A DNA stretch of 47,461 nucleotides from DAOUAE01 sp034433795 (GTDB lineage: Bacteria > Chloroflexota > UBA6077 > FW602-bin22 > DAOUAE01), in the NCBI GenBank assembly GCA_034433795.1, contig DAOUAE010000076.1, positions 1 to 47,461 of the forward strand. Reading direction: 5' to 3'. Positions within the stretch are counted from its first letter, which is position 1; every line of letters starts with the position of its first letter. Positions 16,116 through 23,077 of this stretch are shown here, one piece after another. The translations under genes and the position numbers were made by a program. The notes beneath the pieces were generated by a model, which ran no database searches, was not told where the DNA came from, and saw only the letters and a list, made by a program, of their open reading frames with translations.

Positions 16116-16144
16116 TTGACAGCCGGCCGGCGGCGCCGTTAAAT
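16116..16144 (+). promoter_or_regulatory. Strong sigma-70 promoter for the mannonate-dehydratase-like gene
   Basis: TTGACA (16116-16121), exactly 17 bases, then TTAAAT (16139-16144). The -35 is a perfect consensus. Transcription would start near 16151, about 35 bases before the ATG. A long G+C-rich spacer with GGCCGGC symmetry could host regulation. Confidence 0.7.
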
Positions 16145-16185
16145 AGGGCCGGCCCGGGGCCCGAGCACCGGGCGAAAGGAGACCC

Positions 16186-17391
16186 ATGGCGCTCACCATC
16201 ACCAACGTCAAGACCATCTGCACCGCTCCCGAAGGCATCCGTCTGGTGGTGGTCAAGGTCGAGACCAGCGATCCCGGTCTCTACGGTCTGGGCTGCGCCA
16301 CCTTCACCCAGCGGGCCCACGCCGTGGTCACCGCCGTCGAGCAGTACCTGAAGCCGTTCCTCCTCGGCAAAAACCCCGACGACATCGAGGACATCTGGCA
16401 GTCGGCGTTCGTCAGCTCCTACTGGCGCAACGGGCCGGTCCTCAACAACGCCCTGAGCGGGGTGGATATGGCCCTCTGGGATATCAAGGGCAAGCGGGCC
16501 GGGATGCCGGTCTACCAGCTCCTGGGCGGCAAGTGCCGCCAGGCGGCCGCCGTCTACGTCCACGCCTCGGGGCGCGACTTCGCCGAGGTCGAGGATAACG
16601 CCCGTCGGTTTCTGGAGCAGGGCTTCCGCTACATCCGCTGCCAGGTGGCCGTCCCCAACCTGGCCACCTACGGCGCCCGGGCGACCAGCCTGCCCGGCCA
16701 GCCGACCTGGGAGCCCTCGCCCTACGTCCACCTGATCCCCCGGCTCTTCGAGCACCTGCGGAGCCGCCTCGGCTGGGAGGTGGAGCTCCTCCACGACATC
16801 CACGAGCGGGTGCCGCCGATCCAGGCCATCCAGCTGGCCAAGGCGCTGGAGCCCTACCGGCTCTTCTTCCTGGAGGACCCCTTCGCCCCCGAGGACATCG
16901 ACTACTTCCGTCTGCTGCGCCAGCAGACGGCCATCCCCATCGCGATGGGTGAGCTCTTCACCAATCCCAACGAGTACGTGCCGCTCATCCGCGACCGCCT
17001 CATTGATTTCATCCGGGTCCATCTCTCCGACGTGGGCGGTCTGAGCGTGGGGCGCAAGATCGCCGCCCTCTGCGAATTCTTCGGGGTGCGCACCGCCTGG
17101 CACGGGCCGGGCGACGTCTCGCCGGTGGGCCACGCCGCCAACCTCATGCTCGACCTGGCCTGCTACAATTTCGGCATTCAGGAGGCCCACTTCTTCAGCG
17201 AGGCGGCCCGCGAGGTCTTCCCCGGCACGCCGGAGGTCCGCGACGGCTACCTCTGGCCCAACGACCAGCCCGGCCTGGGGATCGACATCGACGAGGCCAA
17301 GGCGGCCCGGTATCCCTTCCCCAGCGACGATCCCCTCAACGGCTCCTGGCCGCCGATCCGCCGTCTCGACGGCACGGTCATCCGGCCCTGA
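16186..17391 (+). CDS. Enolase-superfamily dehydratase, mannonate dehydratase/RspA-like
   Basis: This 401-residue enzyme is of the mandelate racemase/muconate lactonizing group, closest in pattern to D-mannonate dehydratase (ManD)/RspA. Expected metal ligands are Asp204 (LLHDIHER), Glu230 (FLEDPF) and Glu256 (MGELF), with His206 and His306 (AWHGPGD) as likely acid/base residues. ALSGVDMALWDIKGK is the typical capping-to-barrel segment. AGGAG precedes the ATG. It heads a run with a GSA-type transaminase and a TIM-barrel isomerase. The substrate may be mannonate, gluconate or another sugar acid; members of this subgroup often have low activity or unknown roles. Confidence 0.85.
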   Translation: MALTITNVKTICTAPEGIRLVVVKVETSDPGLYGLGCATFTQRAHAVVTAVEQYLKPFLLGKNPDDIEDIWQSAFVSSYWRNGPVLNNALSGVDMALWDIKGKRAGMPVYQLLGGKCRQAAAVYVHASGRDFAEVEDNARRFLEQGFRYIRCQVAVPNLATYGARATSLPGQPTWEPSPYVHLIPRLFEHLRSRLGWEVELLHDIHERVPPIQAIQLAKALEPYRLFFLEDPFAPEDIDYFRLLRQQTAIPIAMGELFTNPNEYVPLIRDRLIDFIRVHLSDVGGLSVGRKIAALCEFFGVRTAWHGPGDVSPVGHAANLMLDLACYNFGIQEAHFFSEAAREVFPGTPEVRDGYLWPNDQPGLGIDIDEAKAARYPFPSDDPLNGSWPPIRRLDGTVIRP

Positions 17392-17407
17392 GCCGGCCCG
17401 GATCGTC

Positions 17408-17436
17408 TTGACGGGCAGCCAGACCGGAGGTAGGAT
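17408..17436 (+). promoter_or_regulatory. Candidate promoter for the transaminase-isomerase pair
   Basis: TTGACG, 17 bases, TAGGAT lies in the gap after the dehydratase gene, ending 33 bases before the transaminase ATG. It could give extra or independent expression of the two downstream genes. Confidence 0.45.
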
Positions 17437-17469
17437 GAGGTCGGTCATCACCGCAGACGGAGGCGCAGC

Positions 17470-18768
17470 ATGGCAGCCCAGGTCCGGCGTCTGACTCTGG
17501 AGGAGGAGTACACGGCCCGTTGTCCGACCTCGGCCGAGCTCTACCGGCGGGCGGTCAACGTCTTCCCCAGCGGCGTCACCCATGACAGCCGCTACGTCCA
17601 GCCCCACCCGGTCTACATCAGCCGGGGCCACGGCTCGCGGGCCTGGGACGTGGACGGCAACGAGTACGTGGACTACTGGAGCGGGCACGGGGCGCTGCTC
17701 CTGGGCCACTGCCACCCGGCCATTATGGCGGCGGTGAGCGCCCAGCTGCAGAAGGGGACCCACTACGGCGGCTCGACCGAACTGGAGGTCCGCTGGGGCG
17801 AACTGGTCCAGCAGATCGTCCCCTCGGCCGAGCGGGTGAAGTTCTTCAGCTCGGGCACCGAGGCGACGATGATGGCCATGCGCCTGGCCCGGGCCTACAC
17901 CGGCAAGAGCAAGATCGTCAAAATCCAGGGGCATTTCCACGGCTGGCACGACTACGCCACGGTGGCCATGCAGCCGCCGTGGGAGGTGCCGATCTCGGCG
18001 GGCGTCCCTCAGGAGACGGCCAGCACGGTGCTGCACGTCCCCTTCAAGGATATCGAGGCTCTGCGCCAGCTTCTGGCCGCGCGTGACGACATCGCCGGGG
18101 TCATCATGCTCTGCAACGGCGCCGGGACCGAGTACCTGCGGCAGGTCCGCGACCTCACCCGGCAGCACGGCGTGGTCCTCATTTTCGACGAGGTGGTGAC
18201 CGGCTTCCGCTACGCCCCCGGCGGAGCCCAGGAGTACTTCGGCGTCACCCCGGATCTCACCGCCCTGGCCAAGATCCTGGCCGGGGGGCTCCCCGGCGGG
18301 GCCGTGGCCGGGAAGAAGGAGATCATGGCCCTCCTGGAGTTCCGCGACGACCCCCAGTGGCTGCGCTTCGGCCGTATCAACCACCCCGGCACCTTCAACG
18401 CCAACCCCCTCTCGGCCGCGGCCGGCATCGCCTGCCTGGAGATCGTCCGCCACCCCGAGATCCAGCGGACGGCGACGGCCATCGCCGACCAGATCCGCGC
18501 CGGCTTCACCGAGGTCGCCCGCCGGCAGGGCGTGGCCGTCGAGGCCGGGGGCGAGGTCTCGCTCATCAGCCTGAAGTTCGCCGAGCCGCGGGTGCCCCCG
18601 CGCGTCTTCAACAACAAGTTCCGGATCGCCATGGCCCTCGAGGGGATCAACGTCTCCGGTCCCTCGCTCATCGTCTCGGCCGTGCACACGCCGGAGGACG
18701 TCGAGCGGACCGTCACCGGCTTCGAGCGGGCGCTGGAGCGCCTGCGGGCCGACGGGGCGCTGCCGTGA
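17470..18768 (+). CDS. Class-III aminotransferase, glutamate-1-semialdehyde aminomutase-like
   Basis: This 432-residue PLP enzyme shows SSGTEATMMAMRLARAYTG, HFHGWHDY, the cofactor Asp240 (IFDEVVTGFR) and Schiff-base Lys268 (LAKILAGGLPGG). The pattern is that of the GSA aminomutase subgroup, but the context is a sugar-acid type cluster, so I do not call it hemL. Related enzymes act on amino sugars, beta-amino acids or other amino aldehydes. The ATG at 17470 sits after GGAGGC. The downstream isomerase starts with a GTGA overlap at its stop, so the pair is translationally coupled and probably acts on linked intermediates (inference). Confidence 0.85.
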   Translation: MAAQVRRLTLEEEYTARCPTSAELYRRAVNVFPSGVTHDSRYVQPHPVYISRGHGSRAWDVDGNEYVDYWSGHGALLLGHCHPAIMAAVSAQLQKGTHYGGSTELEVRWGELVQQIVPSAERVKFFSSGTEATMMAMRLARAYTGKSKIVKIQGHFHGWHDYATVAMQPPWEVPISAGVPQETASTVLHVPFKDIEALRQLLAARDDIAGVIMLCNGAGTEYLRQVRDLTRQHGVVLIFDEVVTGFRYAPGGAQEYFGVTPDLTALAKILAGGLPGGAVAGKKEIMALLEFRDDPQWLRFGRINHPGTFNANPLSAAAGIACLEIVRHPEIQRTATAIADQIRAGFTEVARRQGVAVEAGGEVSLISLKFAEPRVPPRVFNNKFRIAMALEGINVSGPSLIVSAVHTPEDVERTVTGFERALERLRADGALP

Positions 18769-19634
18769 GGCTCGGCCGCTGGAGCCTGGCGGCCTCGACC
18801 TACTCGTTCCACCGGCTGGGCCGGGGGCCGGAGGGGCAGACCCGGCCCAGCCTGGCCGAGATGGTCGACCGCTGCGCCGCCCTGGGGCTGAACGGGATCG
18901 AGATCCTGGGCCTGCACCTGGAGAGCACCGCCCCCGAGGACCTGGCCCGGCTCCGCCAGCGGGCCGGCCAGAACGGCCTGGCCATCGTGGCCGTCTCGGC
19001 CCACCACAATTTCGTCACCCCCGATCCGGCCGAGCGCCAGCGGCAGATCGCTATCGTCTGCCGCTGGATCGACGTGGCCGCGACCCTGGGGGCCTTCGGC
19101 GTCCGGGTCTTCGGCGGCCGCTGGGGAACGGTCCGCGATTTCGCCGCCTTGATGGCGGCCCGCGGGGTCGAGCCGCCGCTCCCCGGCTACAGCGAGGACG
19201 AGGCCTACGCCTGGACCATCGCCGCCTTCCGGACGGTCTGCGACTACGCCGGCCAGCGGGGAGTGACGCTGCTGTTGGAGAACCACTGGGGACTGACCGG
19301 GACGGCGGCCGGGGTTCTCCGTATTCTGCAGGGGACCGACTCGCCCTGGCTCCGGGTCGCCCTCGACACCGGCAACTTCGTTTTCTGCCCTGATCCCTAC
19401 GCCGAGATGGCCGCTCTGGCGCCCCACACCGCCCTGGTCCACGCCAAGACCTACATCGGCGGCGGCCTCTACTACACCGCCGACCTCGATTACCGCCGGA
19501 TCGGGCAGATACTCAGCCAGGCCGGCTTCCGCGGCTACCTCTCCATCGAGAGCGAGGGCCAGGCCCCGCCCGACGAGGGTCTGCGGGAGAGCCTCGCCCT
19601 GCTCCGGCGGGCGCTGGCCGACAGCCTCCCCTAG
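18765..19634 (+). CDS. Sugar phosphate isomerase/epimerase-like TIM-barrel protein
   Basis: This 289-residue protein is of the xylose-isomerase-like TIM-barrel family. Probable metal-site residues in order are Glu172 (LLLENHWG), Asp201 (VALDTGNF), His226 (LVHAKTY) and Glu262 (LSIESEG). The GTG at 18765 overlaps the transaminase stop (GTGA). The family includes sugar isomerases, epimerases, dehydratases and endonuclease IV relatives; the specific substrate is unknown. Its 3' end is partly duplicated at 20715-20750, beyond the toxin-antitoxin cassette. Confidence 0.85.
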   Translation: MRLGRWSLAASTYSFHRLGRGPEGQTRPSLAEMVDRCAALGLNGIEILGLHLESTAPEDLARLRQRAGQNGLAIVAVSAHHNFVTPDPAERQRQIAIVCRWIDVAATLGAFGVRVFGGRWGTVRDFAALMAARGVEPPLPGYSEDEAYAWTIAAFRTVCDYAGQRGVTLLLENHWGLTGTAAGVLRILQGTDSPWLRVALDTGNFVFCPDPYAEMAALAPHTALVHAKTYIGGGLYYTADLDYRRIGQILSQAGFRGYLSIESEGQAPPDEGLRESLALLRRALADSLP

Positions 19635-19668
19635 AGGCCCCGGCCCGGTTTGGCCGCCTTGCGCGAGG
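19552..19668. repeat. Left copy of a duplicated convergent gene junction
   Basis: Two blocks, 19552-19575 and 19624-19668, reappear at 20715-20738 and 20739-20788. The left copy contains the real end of the isomerase gene, then a fragment matching the 3' end of the nurA-like gene on the opposite strand. The copies differ by small indels (2 and 3 bases), one substitution and a 48-base gap, so the event is not recent. Confidence 0.75.
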
Positions 19669-19675
19669 ACGGCCG
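19628..19675 (-). pseudogene. Remnant of the 3' end of the nurA-like gene
   Basis: Read on the minus strand, this stretch encodes SSRKAAKPGRGL and a stop, closely matching the last residues SRKAAAKLGRGL of the intact nurA-like protein at 20748. It is a duplicated tail left by the insertion of the toxin-antitoxin cassette. Confidence 0.65.
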
Positions 19676-19689
19676 GTCGGGAATGTGGG

Positions 19690-19718
19690 TTGTGCCATCC
19701 TGATCTACCCGCTAGAAT
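19690..19718 (+). promoter_or_regulatory. Promoter of the toxin-antitoxin pair
   Basis: TTGTGC (19690-19695), 17 bases, TAGAAT (19713-19718), about 27 bases before the antitoxin ATG. The -10 is good, the -35 only half matching. Confidence 0.5.
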
Positions 19719-19739
19719 CTAACCGCCAGCTATGGGTAG
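19705..19739. promoter_or_regulatory. Inverted repeat flanking the toxin-antitoxin promoter, candidate operator
   Basis: CTACCC (19705-19710) and GGGTAG (19734-19739) are inverted copies enclosing the -10 element. Ribbon-helix-helix antitoxins usually bind such repeats to repress their own operon, so this is a reasonable autoregulatory site (inference). Confidence 0.4.
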
Positions 19740-19745
19740 GAGCAT

Positions 19746-20000
19746 ATGAGTCAGAGCCGGATTCAGGTTCTGGTTCCGGAAGCCTTGCGGCGTGAGCTGG
19801 AGGAGGTTGCCCGCGAGACCGGCCGCAGTCTTTCGGACCTGGGGCGGGAGGCCTTTGAACGGCTTCTTGCCGAATGGCGCCGCCGGAAGAGGGAGGCGGC
19901 CCTTAAGGACCTGTTTGCCATCGACGTGCCGGTGGACGAATGGCCGGTCCTCGAACGGGAGCTGGCGGAGGCTCGCCTCTGCGATACTTCATCGACATAA
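19746..20000 (+). CDS. Ribbon-helix-helix-type antitoxin (VapB-like)
   Basis: This 84-residue protein has an N-terminal beta-strand/helix pattern RIQVLVPEALRRELEEVARETGRSLSDLGREAFERLLAEWRR, typical of CopG/Arc ribbon-helix-helix DNA-binding antitoxins, and an acidic C-terminus expected to block the toxin. TAGGAG precedes the ATG. It overlaps the PIN-domain toxin gene and lies in a cassette bounded by duplicated gene ends. The codon choice (AAA, CTT and GGG use) is slightly more relaxed than the neighbouring metabolic genes, consistent with acquisition. Confidence 0.8.
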   Translation: MSQSRIQVLVPEALRRELEEVARETGRSLSDLGREAFERLLAEWRRRKREAALKDLFAIDVPVDEWPVLERELAEARLCDTSST

Positions 20001-20404
20001 ACGTTGCCATTTATGCCACCGGCCCGGAACATTCCTACCGGGCAGCCTGCCGGCGCGTCCTTGAGGCTGTCGTCCGGGGTGACCTCGAGGCTGTGACCTC
20101 GGCCGAGGCCCTCCAGGAGGCCCTGTATATCTACTGGCGGCGGGGCCGGCCTGATGTGGGCCTGCGCCTGGTCGAGGACCTTATCGACATTTTCTCGCCG
20201 GATGGGGTTCTGCCGGTGGGGGCGGCCGACGTGCGGCGGGCCGGGGAGCTGCTGGAAACCCTTAAAGGCGCGGGCCTTTCGCCCCGGGACTGCCTCCACC
20301 TGGCGGTGATGGAGCGGGTCCGTATCGACCGGATCATCTCCGCCGACGCCGACTTCGACCGGGTCCCGGGCATCGTTCGCCTTGACCCCCTGCGATTCGG
20401 CTGA
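19979..20404 (+). CDS. vapC: PIN-domain toxin ribonuclease (VapC-like)
   Basis: PIN toxins are metal-dependent RNases held in check by their antitoxin. The domain begins RYFIDINVAIYA with the first catalytic Asp. It continues with SAEALQEALYIY, SPRDCLHLAVM and ISADADFDRVPG, giving the four acidic positions of the family. No ATG, GTG or TTG lies next to the domain start. I place the start at CTG 19979, seven bases after a GGAGG, which gives the family-like N-terminus MRYFID. The alternative is ATG at 19940, adding 13 residues of antisense-like sequence. It overlaps the antitoxin by 22 bases on the CTG reading. Confidence 0.82.
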   Translation: MRYFIDINVAIYATGPEHSYRAACRRVLEAVVRGDLEAVTSAEALQEALYIYWRRGRPDVGLRLVEDLIDIFSPDGVLPVGAADVRRAGELLETLKGAGLSPRDCLHLAVMERVRIDRIISADADFDRVPGIVRLDPLRFG

Positions 20405-20747
20405 GACGCTCTCCGGGCTCCTGTTTGCGGAAGTGGTCTGAGGGTCGCCTCAGGGAGCCGGGGGTCGGGGTGAGGACGGGAGTTGGAGCCCACGGCGGTC
20501 ATCGAGGGAGGGCGGCCCGACGTGGTGGTGGGGGCCGCCAGGCCCCTTCGACCGGCCGGGCTTCGCTGCCTGGCCGATTCCGGGCTGGGACCGGGGTTGT
20601 GTTTCCGCACCGGCGCGGATCCGTGAGACGGCATCCGGCCCACAGGCACGGTGGTCCTTGACGAAGAGGGCTGTCGACGGCGGCAGGTGTCGCCGAGCTG
20701 CTGGCGTCGCAGGGGCGAGGGCCAGGCCCCGCCCGACGGCCTCTCCC
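20405..20747. other. Non-coding stretch after the toxin gene
   Basis: About 340 bases without a convincing gene on either strand. Only its right end (from 20715) is recognisable, as a copy of the isomerase/nurA junction. The rest (20405-20714) has no similarity to other parts of the window that I can see and no RNA-gene-like fold I would defend. It probably arrived with the toxin-antitoxin cassette. Confidence 0.6.
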
Positions 20748-20788
20748 CTAGAGGCCCCGGCCCAGTTTGGCCGCCGCCTTGCGCGAGG
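20715..20788. repeat. Right copy of the duplicated convergent gene junction
   Basis: The blocks 20715-20738 and 20739-20788 match 19552-19575 and 19624-19668. This copy contains the true 3' end of the nurA-like gene and a decayed isomerase tail. It lacks 48 bases present in the left copy. Confidence 0.75.
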
Positions 20789-21908
20789 GCAGGAGGACCA
20801 GGCCCGTCTCGCCCAGCACGGCCTCGACCAGTCGCTCGAACGCCTGCCGGTCGGCGGCGGTGATCACCGCCTGCTCGTGGGCCTCGATGAGAGCCCGGGG
20901 GTAGCCCTGGCCACGGGCGCACTGGTCCAGGATGACCGCCTGGACCCGCTCGACCAGCGCCGGCTGGTCGGCGACCCAGCGGGGGACCTCGACCCGGACC
21001 ACCTCGGCCCCGACGTTGAGATAGAAGAAGCAGACCTGACTGCGCCCGTACTGCTGGCGGGCCAGCGGCCACGGGCTCTCCCAGAGGCCCGAGCGCTCGC
21101 CGGGCCGCAGCCGGGCCTCGAAGAGCCAGCGGTCCGGGAAGGTCTCCAGCCCCCAGCAGGGTCGGGCCGGGTCGGGGGTCGGCGCCTGACACCGGCCGTC
21201 ACAACGGTCGAGCGGACAGATGACCGCTCGCAGGCAGCCGATGACGTCGGCGCTGCGGGGCCGGCTGATGTAGCCGACCACCGGCAGCCCCTGCTCGGCG
21301 AACGCCTCCAGGGCGACGATGTAGGCCTCGAGGAAGGGGTTGGCCCGCCCTTCGGCGGCGAACAGGTTGAGCGTGCCATCGAGCAGGGCGACCGACCGGC
21401 CGGCGGTCGCCTCGCGGGCCAGCGTCAGCAGCAGCTGGAGTTCGCTCAGCTGGCGCCGGCTGTCGAGCAGGTGCCCGTGGACCGGTTGCGGCCGGTCGCC
21501 GACCTGGACCACGAGGTCCTCGGGGCGGTAGCCGAGGTAGGGCTGACTGAGCAGGCGGGCGTGGGGCGCCGGCCCGTAGTCGAGGCGGGCCGCGCCGGTG
21601 TTGATCAGGTAGCAGTAGACCGGGCCGTGGCGGTCGGGGGCGAGGTAGGAGCCGTCGGCCGCCAGGACGGTGTAGTCGGCGAGCGGGGCGCTCGGGACGG
21701 CGGTGGTGAGCGGCTCCAGCGGGGTGGCGGCTGGCCAGATGGGAGACCGGGCGGCCACCTGCCAGCCCAGTTCGGTCCAGCGGGGGGCCCAGGCCAGAAG
21801 GGCCGCCTCGGCCCGGGCCAGGCGCTCCCGGAGCAGGTCGCGCTCCCGCTGCAGGGCGGCGCGCCAGGCCCGCACCTGGGGGCCCAGGGCGGTGAGGTCG
21901 AGCGGCAT
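20748..21908 (-). CDS. NurA-domain nuclease-like protein with a four-cysteine insert
   Basis: NurA-type proteins are 5'-3' nucleases that usually act with the HerA ATPase in DNA end processing. This 386-residue protein has an N-terminal helical region, the catalytic-type Asp85 in VLAADGSYLAPD and a second motif ALLDGTLN. A cysteine set C231, C236, C240 and C251 could hold a metal or iron-sulfur cluster. The ATG at 21908 has GGAGG upstream and overlaps the stop of the DUF2342 gene as ATGA. No HerA gene is in the window. Nuclease activity is inferred from family resemblance. Confidence 0.8.
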   Translation of the reverse strand: MPLDLTALGPQVRAWRAALQRERDLLRERLARAEAALLAWAPRWTELGWQVAARSPIWPAATPLEPLTTAVPSAPLADYTVLAADGSYLAPDRHGPVYCYLINTGAARLDYGPAPHARLLSQPYLGYRPEDLVVQVGDRPQPVHGHLLDSRRQLSELQLLLTLAREATAGRSVALLDGTLNLFAAEGRANPFLEAYIVALEAFAEQGLPVVGYISRPRSADVIGCLRAVICPLDRCDGRCQAPTPDPARPCWGLETFPDRWLFEARLRPGERSGLWESPWPLARQQYGRSQVCFFYLNVGAEVVRVEVPRWVADQPALVERVQAVILDQCARGQGYPRALIEAHEQAVITAADRQAFERLVEAVLGETGLVLLPSRKAAAKLGRGL

Positions 21909-23077
21909 CAGGTCCCTCCCCTCTCGAGGCGGGCGATCCAGCGGGCCGGGTCGCGGATCTCCTCGATGGTCGGCAGCCGGTCGGGGCCCTGCCAGACCTG
22001 GTTGAGGAAGGCCAGTCCCCGCTCGCGGACAACGCTGTTCACGAAACGCTCGCCCCAGGTGTACTGTTCGATTTTGAGATCGAGGCCGGTCAGACGGGCG
22101 AAGAGCCGCTCGACGACGCCGCGTCGCCAGAGGCGGGCCTCGAAGTGGGCCCGGAGGGTGTGGTAGGAGGGCAGAAGATCGTGGCCCAGCCGGTCCATCA
22201 CATGGTTGCTGTAGCCTTCGAGAAGCGACATGAGGGCCTGGAGCTGCCAGAAGAGGCGCCGCTGTTCGGCCGACATCATCAGTTCGACCGGGTGCCGGGC
22301 GCTGGCCAGGCCCGGCACCGCCCGTTCGACCAGCCGGGCCAGCCCCTCCGGGGTCTGCAGCCGGAAGAGGTCCTGGGCCAGCGTCTCGATATAGGTCAGG
22401 AGCAGGCGGTTGAGGTGCTCCCGGAGCCAGGGGGTGGCCTCGAACTCGAAGGCGTGGGTCGTCTCGTGCAGGCTCACCCAGAGGCGCAGATCCTCGCCCG
22501 GCAGCCCGAGCGTGTGCTCCAGATGGGCGATGTTGGGCTCGACGAAGTAGAGCCGCCCGCCGGTCAGCGGCTCGCGGCCCAGCAGGGCCAGATCGTACTG
22601 GCCCAGCACCCGTCGGGCCAGGTAGCCGAGCAGCACCCCGATCTGCCCGCTCAGCAGCGCCTGGTTGAGCAGTCCGGCCACCCGGCGTCCGACCGTCACC
22701 ACCGGGCTGGCCGTCCGGTGCAGGCGCTCCAGCGGCGCGAAGAGCAGACGGAAGTTCTCGATATTGGTATCGATCCACTCGCTGCGGTCGAGGACGTAGA
22801 CCGCCTCCAGCGCCTGGGGCAGGGTCAGGCCGGTGTAGCCGGCGATGAGATCGGCGCAGCGGCGCACCCGCGCGGTGTACTGGGCGACCAGCGCCGGGCG
22901 GATGAGGAACTGGGGAACATGGTCGCGGCGGGCGACGGCCAGGGCGAGGGAGCGCGCTTTCTCCCAGTCGATGAGATCGGGGAGTGGGGCCGTCGTCCGC
23001 CGGTTGGCCAGCCAGACCAGGCCGACGGCCGCCGCCAGCCAGAGGCCCTGTCGGACGAGCGGACGCGACGGCCTCAT
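21908..23077 (-). CDS. DUF2342-type zincin-like putative metallopeptidase
   Basis: This 389-residue protein has an N-terminal hydrophobic segment (about 10-25) and the zinc-site motif HETTH at 204-208, followed by AFEFEATPWLREH. The helical remainder and motif match the DUF2342 family, often labelled coenzyme F420 biosynthesis-associated in Actinobacteria and Chloroflexi; no F420 gene is visible here. The ATG at 23077 overlaps the selB stop (ATGA), and its own stop overlaps the nurA-like start the same way. Substrate unknown. Confidence 0.82.
   Translation of the reverse strand: MRPSRPLVRQGLWLAAAVGLVWLANRRTTAPLPDLIDWEKARSLALAVARRDHVPQFLIRPALVAQYTARVRRCADLIAGYTGLTLPQALEAVYVLDRSEWIDTNIENFRLLFAPLERLHRTASPVVTVGRRVAGLLNQALLSGQIGVLLGYLARRVLGQYDLALLGREPLTGGRLYFVEPNIAHLEHTLGLPGEDLRLWVSLHETTHAFEFEATPWLREHLNRLLLTYIETLAQDLFRLQTPEGLARLVERAVPGLASARHPVELMMSAEQRRLFWQLQALMSLLEGYSNHVMDRLGHDLLPSYHTLRAHFEARLWRRGVVERLFARLTGLDLKIEQYTWGERFVNSVVRERGLAFLNQVWQGPDRLPTIEEIRDPARWIARLERGGT

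Noticed and set aside
16081..18687. 868-codon open frame on the minus strand
   Set aside because: It is antisense to the dehydratase and transaminase genes, which have clear family motifs. Its own translation is low-complexity Asp/Gly/Val sequence typical of a shadow frame in G+C-rich DNA.
17470..18768. Calling the class-III transaminase hemL
   Set aside because: Sequence is of the GSA subgroup, but no haem gene is nearby and it is coupled to a sugar isomerase. Calling it hemL would need a tree.
20405..20714. Possible small gene or RNA in the toxin-antitoxin cassette tail
   Set aside because: Short open frames lack ribosome sites and domain patterns, and no stable conserved fold is obvious.
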